A DNA stretch of 64,000 nucleotides, taken from positions 5,208,001-5,272,000 of the forward strand of contig OY754465.1 in the NCBI GenBank assembly GCA_963575645.1, in the 5' to 3' direction. A program made the position numbers and the translations under genes. The DNA is from Xanthostigma xanthostigma. Taxonomy: Eukaryota > Arthropoda > Insecta > Raphidioptera > Raphidiidae. The notes below the pieces were generated by a model, which was given only the letters and a program-made list of their open reading frames with translations, was not told the DNA's origin and ran no database searches. This document shows positions 22,866 through 34,159 of this stretch, piece after piece (the first letter of the stretch is position 1; every line of letters begins with the position of its first letter).

Positions 22866-23386
22866 TGTTGCGTGCCCCTTGATGGGACGCCTATGGAATT
22901 CGGTAGAAACTACTCAAAACAACAACAATAGAAGATCTCGATTCGTCCAGAACATTCGATAGAAGCGTGGGCCGAAACTATATAAGGCGGGTAGAGTGGG
23001 CAATTGAGTCAGTCAGTTATTGGAGCTGTTCGCGAGTTGTGTTGATACAGTGTTCTGGCATTACGACATAAATTTTACAGTGGAAATAAATTAACTTTAG
23101 TGAGTGGTTTTACATAAATGATTTACAGTTAATAGACAAGTGTGCTGATAAACTTTGTGTTGTGTTCCTGTGTTGTAAACATTTTGTGTACATAATTTAG
23201 TGACTCTTTATTCTCTGTTACTTAGTCTTTATTTTATAATTTAGAACTATTAGTTTTGTTTCTGTTAACGTTATTATTTCTGTTAAGTTAAAGAAGTGCG
23301 CTTTCGTTTGTGTGTTTTACTGTTTGTTAAACATTTATTATTGCAAATAAATAATTTCCGCCACGGACTACAGCAGTTTTGTTACA
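22866..23386 (+). mobile_element. Solo LTR, Gypsy-like, family 1
   Basis: It runs from TGTTGCGTGCCCCTTG to GTTTTGTTACA, has TG..CA ends and is flanked by a 4-bp ATAT duplication (22862-22865 and 23387-23390). A possible promoter TATATAAGG occurs near 22980, followed by a CAGTCAGT-rich start region. No internal retrotransposon follows, so it is a solo LTR from recombination. Relatives: 43919-44588, 36840-37221 and 38318-38555. Confidence 0.85.
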
Positions 23387-23390
23387 ATAT

Positions 23391-23879
23391 ACTAAGGCGT
23401 ATAGCAGATGCATGTTTAATATGAAATGCTATATGAGTTTACTTCAATAGCAGTATACTTTTACATGAAACAGTACATTTGCATTTCTACCTTGTTCAGT
23501 GTTCGCGGATCTCATTATTCATTGAATAATAAATAGATACGTCTTTAACTATTCTTGTGCAACTAATTGCCTTGCTCAATTTGCATTCTTGGCTTTGACA
23601 ATAGCTCTATATTTGTTATTTAATTAGTTAAGAATGTGTTCCGGAATGCAGTAAGTTACAGACATCTTACAAAGTTCTCCAATTTCAAACGAAAATTGTG
23701 TTTGACATCGATTATATTAATTAATAGTAACCTGGTTCGGTAATTCTACGTTATGTGTAACGAATAATTGCTTTATCAATTCCATTGTTGAAGTGTTTGT
23801 ATTTCGTTGAAAGTTTTCGTAAAGTGGTACTCTCTTGATTTGTTCATTTTTTTTAATTACATGTATAAACAGTTTGAGG
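23391..23879. other. No gene or element recognised
   Basis: A/T-rich sequence between the solo LTR and family N. Nothing assigned. Confidence 0.4.
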
Positions 23880-24606
23880 AGGGGACATATTTTATCCCTT
23901 TTTGATGAATTCCAGTCCTCCTTTACCGAAAACTATGATCATTGTGCCATTCGATTTGGATTGACATCTAGAAACATTTTGAATAATATGAAGTGGATGA
24001 CGAAAAAATTGCAAAAGTTTTAAACATTTCAGTAAAAAAGATGGGTTTGGTTTTTTGCGAATATCTTAAAAACTTTGCAGATATCTAAAATCACGAAAAA
24101 GATTCTGAAAGAGCAGGAAATTTCCAATGAAAAAGTCTCATCTCCCGGAACTCTATCTACAATATTTGTAATTTTAATTTAGAGATGAAAATAGGGTAAA
24201 ACATTTTTTTTTCAATGTTTTATATAATTTTCAATATTTTCTTTTTTCTAGCTTGTCGTATAAAAAATAGAAAAAAATGTTTTACCCTATTTTCACCACT
24301 AAATTAAAATTAGAAATATTGGTAGTGGAGTTCAGGGAGATGGGACTTTTTTGTAGGAGATTTCCTGTTCTTTCAGAATCTCTTTTGTGATTTCAGATAT
24401 CTGCAATATTTTTTAGGATATGTATTCGCAAAAAACAAACCTCTTTTTTTTACTCATATGTTTATAACTTTTGCAATTTTTTCGTCTCCCACTTCAATTT
24501 TTCCAAAAAGTTTCTAGATGTCATTCTGAATCGAATGACACTATGATCATGATTTTCGGTGAAGGAGGATTGGAATTCATCAAAAAAGGGACATGTGAAC
24601 TAGACT
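23880..24606. mobile_element. Fold-back element family N, copy 1
   Basis: Two arms of roughly 340 bp mirror each other. The outer right end reads CATGTGAACTAGACTA. Arms contain GATGAATTCCAGTCCTCC and a near-mirror centre at 24180-24300. Other copies: 36695-36838 (fragment), 39450-40505 (interrupted) and 46240-46519 (diverged). TA probably flanks the ends. Confidence 0.8.
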
Positions 24607-24609
24607 AAT

Positions 24610-25088
24610 TATTAACGACTTTTATCACGAGCAATAAACAAAAGTTATTCGATTTTACCAATCCAATTTCTCTATCAGTTGTCATTTAAATCCATAGGAG
24701 CAAAAGAGACAGCCAAGTAAGCGTTGCCAACATGATCAGTTCACATGTAATTTCAATATGGCCGAACTGAACAGTCAAATATATTACAAATATAATAATC
24801 AGCAATTTTATAGGAGATCCGTTCAAAAAATGTAATTTGAATCTCGATTGTAATGATTTTATGACTCATGTGGCTGTTGAAACTTGCTTGTCATACATCT
24901 GGTAGGTACATACAATAATGCATAAAATCTAAATCCATAAACTACGATTATTGCATCAACCAAACACTATTGGAATGTGATTGATACGGGTTTATTAATT
25001 ACAAATACCAAATGTCTAGGTAATTATTAATATTTGCTGGGGATTATACCAACTAGATTTATAGAATAAACCGTAATATATAAGTATA
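24610..25088. other. No gene or element recognised
   Basis: Unique-looking sequence, about 480 bp, without recognisable features. Confidence 0.4.
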
Positions 25089-25090
25089 TA

Positions 25091-25574
25091 CAGGATGATT
25101 TTTAAGTTGATTATTCTTCTTTTTTAACAGCGTGTAGATATCAAATCGATCAACAAATATTTTAAGTAACTTTTTTACCAAAACTCAAAAATAAGACAGC
25201 CTTTTAAAGTTTATTTAATTAATTCAAAAGTCTGGTTAACACACGCGAAGAAATGATAGCACGAATCGGAAATGCATCCCAAATAATTCGCGGAATGCCC
25301 TTATCGCTTTTACAACAATGGCTACGATGCACGCATCTTTGTGTCCAACAAAACGGGGACAACTTCGAACAACTGTGAATACTTGATAATGACATAACAT
25401 ATATCTACAGTCACATAACATAACGCCAAGACCGACCTGAAAATTTGATAAATTTTTGAAAGCCCGTTTCTCTTTCATTTTTGAGTTTTGATAAAAAAGT
25501 TACTTGAAATATTTGTTCGTCTAATTGATTTCTACATGCTGTTAAAAAAAAGAATCAACTTAAAAATCAGTCCG
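25091..25574 (+). mobile_element. Mariner-derived MITE family F, copy 1
   Basis: Inverted ends (CAGGATGATTTTTAAG and a diverged partner) span about 100 bp, flanked by TA. The interior (about 25224-25378, plus strand) reads N-T-R-E-E-M-I-A-R-I, then Q-Q-N-G-D-N-F-E-Q-L. This matches the C-terminus of mariner-type transposases, which end in the pattern NGGHFEHLL. Copy 2: 56769-57252. Confidence 0.8.
25224..25378 (+). pseudogene. Mariner transposase C-terminal remnant
   Basis: An open stretch of about 50 codons reads T-R-E-E-M-I-A-R-I-G-N-A, then L-Q-Q-W-L-R-C, then N-G-D-N-F-E-Q-L. Order and spacing follow the last 50 residues of insect mariner/IS630-type transposases. The catalytic DDE/D core is absent. 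Confidence 0.65.
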
Positions 25575-25578
25575 TATA

Positions 25579-26347
25579 CAGGGTGTCCTATTAAGAATGG
25601 GACATAGAACAACCGCAGATTCTCCAATTCAAAATAAAACGATTAAGCGAAATATGCTTAGATAAAATGTTACTCGCTCTACCAGTGGCGTACGGCAGGA
25701 GTAAGTAATGCTTGTACCCATTCTAAATGTTACGCCGCTGTCTAAATTTAAATTTTGACTATAATTTTAATTTTTTTGATATTTTCTAAGTCAATAATGT
25801 ACACTTGTTAGTTTGTTGTAAAGTCATTGATTTTCGAGATATTCGCAGTTTTTTTAAGACAAAATTGTAAAAATGAATATTATTAATAATAATACAAATA
25901 AAAAGTACATGTCTATCTATCTTTAACTGCGAATATCTCGAAAACCAATGACTTTACAACAAACTAACAAGTGTACATTATTGACTTAGAAAATATCAAA
26001 AAAATTAAAATTATAGTCAAAATTAAAATTTAGACAGCGGCGTAACATTTAGAAGGGGTACAAGCATTACTTACTCCTGCCGTACGCCACTGGTAGAGCG
26101 TACAGAACTAATTTTTTTATTGTTAAGTGCATTTTATGATATTTAACAAGTGTGCCGATTTGAGTAAAATTATACGGTGTAGGTATTAAAAAAATTATGG
26201 ACATTAATAATTTTTCAGTTTTCAACTTCAGCACCCCGTATTTCGGAAACGAGTAACATTTTATCTAAGCATATTTCGCTTAATCGTTTTATTTTGAATT
26301 GGAGAATCTGCGGTTGTTCTATGTCCCATTCTTAATGGGACACCCTG
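25579..26347. mobile_element. Palindromic CAGGGTGTCC mariner-type MITE
   Basis: Ends CAGGGTGTCC and GGACACCCTG are flanked by TA (25577-25578 and 26348-26349). The outer inverted repeat is about 100 bp. Inside lies a second inverted repeat (about 25670-25880 with 25920-26100) and one unpaired segment at 26101-26230. It is separated from the previous MITE by only TATA. Confidence 0.85.
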
Positions 26348-26349
26348 TA

Positions 26350-26690
26350 TATTAGTATAGATAGATTCTATTCTTGTAGATTGTAGGCAGAAATATCAAC
26401 TCACCAATTTTATAATGCATACAATGATAGTGAAGCATTATTGCCTCTTCTCTGTTATCGAACTGATTTATTGAGCACATAAGCACTAGGTACTGCTATT
26501 GGTGCTCATTTACATTCAATACACGGGGCCGTGCTTTGTTTGAGTCGCGTTAACACCATTAATTCTATAGGTAAAGTTGAGCTCATGTTGGGACATTAAT
26601 GCACCGTTCACCAGACTGTTGTGGTCCATTTTGTTCACATTTGCTTCAACCAGAATACTGCAATGAATGGCCGATAGTAGGCAGATGAGA
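26350..26690. other. No gene or element recognised
   Basis: About 340 bp of unassigned sequence. Confidence 0.4.
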
Positions 26691-26698
26691 ACTCCAGT

Positions 26699-27218
26699 CA
26701 GGGCTGCCAGATGATGGATTTTTTTCTCGTACCAGCGTTGCTAAATATCTCGTACTTTCAACAGTTAATCTCGTACAAGTATAAATTTAAAGTAGGTATA
26801 TCGAATAAAATTTATAATAAATTATGCTATTTACTGTACTATTTAACTTTGAGTAGTCATATTCTTTGCGCTTTTAGCTGTCCATTCAAATGAAACAATT
26901 AGAACTGATAGTGATTAACATTAGTGTAATAAGGACAACAACAAATAAATACATTAAACGGGGATTCCCCACTCAAGTTGTCTAGTTTCATATAGTGATG
27001 AGGTAGTGCATTTAGTGATGCGCCCAGTCGATCGTTTGGTGGTGTGTGAAGTAAGTAAATATGCAAATTCTTACACTTTTTGGCTGATACCTAGCGAAGG
27101 CAGTCATCATTGTTAAAATCTCGTACAAACTTTACGAGAATTTTGTTATTCTTGTATCTCGTACAAAAACTGTAAATCTCGTAATGGTACGAGATTTCTC
27201 GTACGTCTGGCAACCCTG
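26699..27218. mobile_element. hAT MITE with TCTCGTAC arrays
   Basis: Ends CAGGGCTGCCAGA and TCTGGCAACCCTG have a perfect 8-bp duplication ACTCCAGT (26691-26698 and 27219-27226). The word TCTCGTAC recurs at least seven times at both ends, in direct and inverted form, as expected for transposase-binding subterminal repeats. No coding. Confidence 0.9.
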
Positions 27219-27529
27219 ACTCCAGTTGTACGTGGGCCTTTAAAGAGCCTATTAACAACAGCTAATTGGATAATAATAATACAAAATGGAATCAAACCTA
27301 TGTAATAAAAGGTGTTTAATTATTAGTGTATTGGCGTCGGTCGAAGGTCGGACAGATATAACTCAACGTTGCGTAGCATTCTGAACAATTTGGCATCTAT
27401 ATATGTGTGTGTGTGTTGTGTGTTAGCACGATAACTCTCGACATGTTTATTCGATTTAAACGAAATTTGGTACACATTTAAGAATCCATAACAGCATAAA
27501 GTCTATTTAAAATGGGCCCAATCGGGACA

Positions 27530-27780
27530 TTTTAAAGGTGGTTTTTAAACGCCTTGAAAAGTTTAAAAATAGTTTCATAATTGAAATTTAAAACTTTAGT
27601 AAAAATTTAAATGTGCTACTAAAAATTTTAATAAAACCGACCGGACAGGTTAAAAGGTTTTAAAGGTGGTTTTTAAACGCCTTGAAAGGTTAAGAAATAG
27701 TTTCATAATTGAAATTTAAACCTTTAGTAAAAATTTAAATGTGCTACTAAAAATTTTAATAAAACCGACCCGACAGGACC
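27530..27780 (+). repeat. Tandem duplication, 128-bp unit x2
   Basis: Units at 27530 and 27658 are about 95 percent identical and begin TTTTAAAGGTGG. Each ends with AAAACCGACC followed by GACAGG. A short GT-rich microsatellite lies upstream at 27400-27425. Confidence 0.9.
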
Positions 27781-27951
27781 GGAAATTTTTTAAGAAAAAG
27801 CTAGTTTGCGAATACGGATTTACTTACTGAAGGATGTATTCAGTTTGGTGCAATTGCTGGATTGATAATAATATTGAAATTTAGAAAAAAAAATTGAAAG
27901 AAGTATTAAGGGGTTGAAATTCCAATCTTTGATTAACTTGTGATTACTCTT

Positions 27952-28195
27952 CAATAAATAAAATTTTGGACCAATTTTTTAGACAATATATTAACAAAAA
28001 TTATATAATTATAATTCAATTAATTGACGTTCGGTTCAGATTTGGGTTTTCCTCAGAATTGATATTTTTTTCATATTTTTTAAGCTCAATTTTTAAGAAG
28101 CCCCAAATCTGAACCGAAACGTCAATTAACTGAATTAATGATTGTATAATTTTTGTTGATATATTGTCTGAAAAATTGGTCGATAATTACATTAT
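27952..28195. repeat. Inverted repeat with hammerhead-like motif, PLE-like
   Basis: Arms share CAGACAATATATT/AATATATTGTCTG and ATTGACGTT(T)CGGTTCAG in opposite orientation. The words CCAAATCTGAACC and GAAACGTC resemble stem II and the GAAA core of hammerhead ribozymes found in Penelope-like retroelements. The right flank AAAAATTGGTCGATAAT is shared with 34360. Decayed. Confidence 0.55.
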
Positions 28196-28429
28196 AAATC
28201 CACACTGCCTGTTTTAGCCAATACACTATATTTTTGCAGAGTTTGGCACTGCGACTCATTTTTTTTTATTTGGTAATTTTTAGGTTAAATCAAATGTATC
28301 TCAGATATATTCAGTATAATATAGCATTTTATAATGCATTATTCATACATCATATTGCCACACTCTCCTCTACCTTATGCATTTTGTGTTCTATTTTTAA
28401 GTGGCTATCTCGGCGGAAGGTTTTAAGAA

Positions 28430-28831
28430 AAGGTTTGTGCAAAATTTAAAATTTACCAGCTATTGGAAATTACTCTGTTGGAAATATGCATTTCAGTGAA
28501 TACATTTGCTTGGTTCCATAATTATGCAACGATGCAGAAAATTTCCATTTATAATGTTTTTGAGAATTGATGTCTGTCCACGTTCAAATATTTTACAAAT
28601 CCCATCTACGAAAGTCTCTCTCATTTAAGAGACTATTGCTATCCTTGACCTTAATTCTAGTTCCATCATTGTGACCCTGTTTTACATGTTGTTGAATTTT
28701 TTAAAGTAATAAGAAATGGGCTGAAGGTATTGATGGCGAAGGAAAAAAGATATTTTACAATATCACTGACATAATTTGAGAAATATTTTCTTAGAGTAAA
28801 CTATACATACATTAACCTAAAAATTAGTGTC
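28430..28831. other. No gene or element recognised
   Basis: Unassigned sequence of about 400 bp. Confidence 0.4.
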
Positions 28832-28839
28832 GCCTAGTG

Positions 28840-29141
28840 CAGGGATGGCAAACCTTTTTCACCTAGGTGCCAATTTTTTTTTTTCAAAAAATGTTTGATG
28901 TAGCTATGACGAGACAAGAAATTTAGTTGTCAAAAAAATGAGTCAAGCGTAGATAAAAATAATAATTTTCATAATACACTGAGCGCCATGAAACTTTTTC
29001 GTATTTGTTATTTGGTGATAGTCAATAATTTGTTTTCGGCATCTAGCATATTTTTAATTTTTCCGATTTTGTACCTCAATCGATGCCGTGCCAACAATAA
29101 TCTGTCGCGTGCTATCGCGTGCCATACATTCGTCACCCCTG
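28840..29141. mobile_element. hAT MITE, CAGGGATGGCAAACC end
   Basis: The left end CAGGGATGGCAAACC and right end GTCACCCCTG are flanked by GCCTAGTG and GCTTAGTG, an 8-bp duplication with one change. 302 bp, non-coding. Confidence 0.8.
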
Positions 29142-29397
29142 GCTTAGTGAGTAGTGAGGAAAGTTTCTGCCGCCCAGTGATTCTGCTCGCGCTTCCATTA
29201 TTTCTATAAGCATGGTGACAATGAGTCAAAGAAAAATTTGATCCTGGTATGCTTTAATTTATTTTTAATTATCCTCATCTCTTAGTCACGTTTGTTACAG
29301 TAGACTCTCTCGAGCTCTAGTGCTGTACAGTGAAAATTACTTAAAATATGACTAAAATTTCCTTACTTCGTCGAATTTTGATGGGGTCAGTCCATTG

Positions 29398-29440
29398 AAT
29401 TAATAATAATAATAATATAATAATAATAATAATAATAATG
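29398..29440 (+). repeat. (TAA)n microsatellite
   Basis: About 13 TAA/AAT units with one interruption, immediately before a LINE fragment. Confidence 0.95.
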
Positions 29441-29442
29441 TT

Positions 29443-29742
29443 ATGTATATCATCGAGTTCTCAGTCCCTTCTGAAACGAACATAGCCGCGAAGGAGACTG
29501 AGAAGCAAACAAAATATCGAGACCTTCTTTTTGAACTCAGGAAGCAGTATCCAGAGTATTCTGTTAAATCAATTGTTCTTCTAATTGGTGTTCTTGGAGG
29601 AGCCAAATCATCATTGTTGGCAAATATAAAGTCTATTCCGGCATGTCAGCGTAATGTTGAGTCACTAGTCTATCGCATGCAAAAAGCCGTGCTTATCGGG
29701 TCGCTCCGTGTATTCCGTGCGCACGACCCAAACTCACTGTAA
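29443..29742 (+). pseudogene. LINE polyprotein C-terminal fragment
   Basis: An open frame of 99 codons reads I-I-E-F-S-V-P-S-E-T-N-I-A, then E-T-E-K-Q-T-K-Y-R-D-L, then L-L-I-G-V-L-G-G, then M-Q-K-A-V-L-I-G. This order (II(D/E)xAVP, EKxxKYxDL, V(V/I)GALG, MQKxV) is the well-known C-terminal segment of non-LTR retrotransposon reverse transcriptase proteins. The frame is intact to its stop at 29740, so the insertion may be recent. The 5' part is missing and the sequence starts at a TAA microsatellite. Confidence 0.75.
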
Positions 29743-29890
29743 TCGCACATTTCATGGTTTGAGACGCGGTTATAGTTGCACCTTGCTCTGCAAGTATCCC
29801 CTGTATGACGGTAACGAACCTGACATTTTGGGTGCTTGTGAATGCAGAATTCTTTACAAAAATTTCTCCTTCTCATAATTATAATAATAT
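29743..29890 (+). other. Probable LINE 3' untranslated tail
   Basis: Non-coding sequence following the LINE stop, ending in TAATTATAATAATATC, which could be the LINE's simple-repeat 3' terminus. Confidence 0.4.
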
Positions 29891-29934
29891 CAATGATTGT
29901 CTTTATTTCATGAGACTTAAAATTAGTGTGTGAA

Positions 29935-30330
29935 ATATGTCACAACATATAGAATACGAGTATTGTATAAATTGGGTTTTTTTGAATTTAATTTTAATCC
30001 ATTTTCAGTGAATCAGTCAGTTATCAATCCAAAATTTTCTGTTATGTCTGTCCATTTTTTAAACATAATAGTAATATCATCGGCTTGCATTATGTTTTAC
30101 AGGTATTTTATGAGGTAGATCATTTGTGTACAACAGGAAAAATATAGGTCCGAGTACAATGCCTTGTGGCACACCATTGAATATGATGCTTCAGTAGATT
30201 TGTCAAGTTGCTCTTCATACTGTAAATTATTCTGTAATGTTTTTAATTTCGGCATAATTATAATCAAAGCGTCGACAGTTTCAACAAAATTAATTTTAAT
30301 TAATGTTAAATACACTGCCATCCATTAATA
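29935..30330 (-). pseudogene. LINE reverse transcriptase remnant (palm region)
   Basis: On the minus strand, in three slightly shifted frames, the conserved reverse transcriptase blocks appear in order. First comes N-G-V-P-Q-G-I-V-L-G-P-I-F-F-L-L-Y near 30176, then A-D-D-I-T-I-M (the YADD box) near 30085, then F-T-E-N-G-L-K-L-N-S-K-K-T-Q-F. These are typical of jockey-like LINEs. Frameshifts and stops show it is dead. It is separate from, and opposite to, the LINE fragment at 29443. Confidence 0.75.
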
Positions 30331-30334
30331 TTTC

Positions 30335-31827
30335 AGTTTATAATATATAAAGTGGAATTAATTTTAGAGTAATATCGCACGCTTTTGGTAGGGTTAACTC
30401 AGCGTGATGTACATTATTAGTATTGTTACTATTCCGCAACACACACTCCCTATCACATTAATAAAGTAATTACATGAATAACGTTTCTGACACCCACACA
30501 TATTAATGCATGAATGTGTTGTACATTATGATTGTGCATATTATACAATATGTCTGCGTAATCTATACGTACAGTGCAGTTAATTGACTTGTACACTCTC
30601 TACATTAACACTGCTTGAGTATATTGAAATTTGAAAAGGTACAAATAGCCACTCAAATACAATCTCAAATGCCACACTAATTTTTGTAAAAGAACAGTTC
30701 TATTTTGAAGTTCTCAGTTAAATTTTTAATAAAATTCAAATGAAATGTTTTCGAATTTTTAATATCACAAATACCTATTATTAAAATTATTAAATGACTA
30801 TTAAGAATTTAAAAGCGAGAATTGTTTTGCTGGAAAAAATTTCAGGCATGAGCGATTGTTTACTGTTGAAAGTACAGGACTGATTAGTTATCCAATCGAT
30901 TAAAAAAATAATAAAATTCATTAGAAAATTACTGAATAATTTATTCACTAGTAAAAACCGCTTTATTATTTGGATTAGGCTTGTTACGGTGTGGGTGTTA
31001 ATATTTTGCTCACTTTCACCGACCACAATTATGAATACTCGGTCCGTCAGAACCGGAAGTTATGCGTAGAGCAATCGTGTGTGGGAGATGCTTTTCCGGC
31101 ACGGAAGAAGGGCACTCCCAGTAGAATATACAAACATACTACTGCATTATATATACTTTTGCGGGCAGCATTAGCTACAGGGTGTTGAGATACTTTATCA
31201 GTCAAAATTCCGCAAAGGTTTTATGGTCTTTTGATTTATCGCTAATTTTTTTTTCTTAAAACTTAAGGTTCCAGGCAAACGAGTCACAAAAGAGTTTACT
31301 GTCCACAAATTTGGAAGTGTTCATTAAGTCTACACTTGGCGTGGCATTTTGGAAAACTCTTTATTTGGAATAAAATTACGAAAATCGATTTTTAGTTGGT
31401 GTCTATGTTAAAAAAGAAATATACTTTAAATTTCATGTTTCAAAGATCAAAAGTCTGTAAAAAAACACATTTATCCCTTTTCACCTTCTTAGGGGTGGAA
31501 TTTTTAAAAACACTTTCTTGGTGAGTACTTCAGTTAGAGAAGAAATATAGATTTCAAATATCATGTTTCGAACAAGTTTAGAAACAAATTTTGGACCATA
31601 ATTTTTCTTGACAGTAGTAATAACATTGAACTCTGCGACCTGCAGAACGTATATCAGACGCCAGAATGCGGTCCTCATATTTTGCATACTACCAACCTTT
31701 TGAGTGCCTTGTCTATTATTGTATGGATTTATCACACTGTGCTGATACTTGCATATTCACAGGGTGCCGATTACAAGCTAGTTGCCGACGCGACCCGTTG
31801 ATGATCAAATTTACTATAATGTTTATA
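30335..31827. other. No gene seen; old repeat words at the end
   Basis: A/T-rich sequence. Bases 31460-31560 contain accttcttaggggtggaat and related words shared with 5100 and 43600, again Helitron/LINE-like 3' sequence. No ends found. Confidence 0.4.
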
Positions 31828-32306
31828 CAGGGTGTCCCACGACATGACTACCATAGCCTTGGACTGTGATTTCAAGTCAAAAATGTCTAATGAACATATA
31901 CCCGGAACGCTATCCTAACTGAACTAGAGCATTTGAAATTTTAGATAAGTATTAGTAGGAATTCCCTACTAATTTAAAAACCATTTAAAAAGAAATCGCT
32001 TTTGTTGAATTAGTTGCTCAAAATGTCCACCGAGTTGCTGTATACATAGTCTAGCTCTTCTTAGAATTGAAGAGTCTCAGGATCAGTACGAATAAATACT
32101 AATGGTGATTCACAGCCACCTGGTCTTTTTAATAATAAGAAAACCAACAGCCGAACCTAATACCTGCATTAGTGGGCTTACTTAAAATTTCAAATGCTTC
32201 TAGCTCAGGATAGCGTTCCGGGTATATGTTCATTAGACATTTTTGACTTGAAATCACCCCAACAACACAGTCGCAGACTATGTCAGTCATGTTGTGGGAC
32301 ATCCTG
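31828..32306 (-). mobile_element. Mariner-derived MITE family G
   Basis: Ends CAGGGTGTCCCACGACATG and CATGTTGTGGGACATCCTG are flanked by TA. The inverted repeats extend about 100 bp. On the minus strand near 31990-32075 an open stretch reads L-R-R-A-R-L-C-I-Q-Q-L-G-G-H-F-E-Q-L, the C-terminal signature of mariner-type transposases. No catalytic core. Confidence 0.8.
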
Positions 32307-32309
32307 TAT

Positions 32310-32950
32310 AATAATCATTCAAATCCATTTCTGCCATCTTGTTCACTTCATCAATAATCATTTATTTTAACTCCCGAAGATTTGATGAACTGTCCTATGA
32401 GTTATACAAACCGAAGGATTTTATAAACAAATCAATTTACTAACCAGGTTCAGAAATTGGCTTTCTAAAAATGTCCGGCTAGCTGCATTTATTTTTTTTA
32501 TAATCCGTTTTGATTTGAAACGGTCTACAAACATAGATTGTTCCCTTAGATATTTAAAGTTCCTGGTTTTCTTAAACAAGATTTTTCTCGGAAACGTGAA
32601 AATATTTAGTTTGCAACAATCATTAATAAAATCTTTAATTCTTCCTTTATTCTTGCAGTTCAGTAGCTTATTGAAACCACATTGAAACTTTTGTATGGTG
32701 GGAGGCACGGACCATTTATGGTGGAAGTGCCGTGACAGGAGTTTCTATAACAAAGGAATAGGCTATTACCAATGATGACAAACATTTCTGAGAAGCGGGT
32801 TACATTTTCTGAATTATTTTTTTTTAGTACTAGCTCGTGGGCCACTAAGTCAGTGGCTTTACTTGTAAAGGGAAAAGGGGAGATGATTAAATACTATTTT
32901 TTTTTAGTTCAAAACTTGTTTTGGACGATACACGACGTTTTACGACCTTG
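32310..32950. other. No gene or element recognised
   Basis: Unassigned sequence. The open frames here are A/T-biased and show no known motif. Confidence 0.4.
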
Positions 32951-32952
32951 AT

Positions 32953-33625
32953 GGATTCAGCGATTTTTTTTCTATAAGTCGAATGATTTTGCCAAAGTTC
33001 CAAAACATATCGGTTTTCGTAAAAAATCGCATTTTTTAAAGGGGTATGCCGAATTCTCCAATATACTTTTGAAATTGAGAATGCTTACAGAAGAATTGCG
33101 CTGAATTCAATGAGCGTAAGCAAACGTCTCTATCTATTTTAATTTGGAAACTATGGCCATTCGGAGGTTTTATATGATTTTCTGAAAACTATAAACGCAA
33201 ATAACTTCTAAACCAAAAGACATACAGACGTTTGTTTGTGCTCATTGGATGCAGCGTGTTTTTTTCTATAAGCATAATGATTTTACCAAAGTTCCGAAAG
33301 ATTTCGGTTTTCGTCAAAAATCGCATTTTTTAAAGGGGTAGGTATGCCTTGAAAAAATTGCAAAAATCGAATTCTTTAATATACTTTTGAAAGTGAGAAT
33401 GCTTACAGAAAAAAATACGCTGAATTCAATGAGCGTAAGCAAACGTCTGTATCTCTTTTAGTTCAGAAACTACGGCCATTCGGAGGTTTTATATGATTTT
33501 CTAAAAACTATAAACGCATAGCCTCTAAACCAAAAGACATGCAGATGTTTGTTTGTGCTCATTGGATTCAGCGTGTGTTTTTTCTATAAGCATGATACGT
33601 TTGCTAAAAGTCCGACAGATTTTGG
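32953..33625 (+). repeat. Tandem repeat, ~300-bp unit x2.2
   Basis: Units start at 32953, 33247 and 33564 (partial) with GGATTCAGCG or a one-base variant. Each unit contains AAAAATCGCATTTTTTAAAG, GAATTCAATGAGCGTAAGC and GGCCATTCGGAGGTTTTATA. Periods are 294 and 317 bp, the second containing a short insertion. No coding. Confidence 0.9.
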
Positions 33626-34159
33626 TTGTCATCGGAACGGAATAATAGGGATGCGTGTAAGTTATTGGTCGCCAGTATATGATGTAAATATTCGGTTATG
33701 AGTGTGCCTTATGTTCATACACCACACCACAAAGCGCCACGTAGGCAATGAGTGCATATGTTCATAATATGAAAGGAAAGATCAAAGAAGCATGCCTTGA
33801 CATAATAATAATGTTTGTTACAAGTAAGCATTCTATGTATGATACAAAACGCTTAATAAACTTCAGCATCTATACTCTTTATAAAAGTGATAGAAAAAAG
33901 AGTTTCTATATATACAAACAAACAAAAAAAAAAACAAAAAAACAATTTATGTACGCATATACAAGTATAAATAAACACTTTTGTACTTTGTAGGATTTCG
34001 TAGCCAGACGACAAAAAACGAAACAAATAAATTCGTCATGTCCGTGTGTCCATACAACTCTGCCATCTTGCCATCGATTCGGATGAAATTTTAAATGCAG
34101 GTGTCTTATGTCAACCGCCATACAAACTCTTGTAATGTAAATTAACTAATCAAATCTTT
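33626..34159. other. No gene or element recognised
   Basis: Unassigned A/T-rich sequence with an A-rich run at 33920-33945. Confidence 0.4.

Noticed and set aside
30790..31026. Possible small membrane protein on the minus strand
   Set aside because: The hydrophobicity follows from A/T-rich codons (F, L, I, N, K). There is no splice or start context and no partner frame.
32953..33625. LTR pair of a retrotransposon
   Set aside because: The units are directly adjacent with no internal region and lack TG..CA ends, so it is a tandem repeat.
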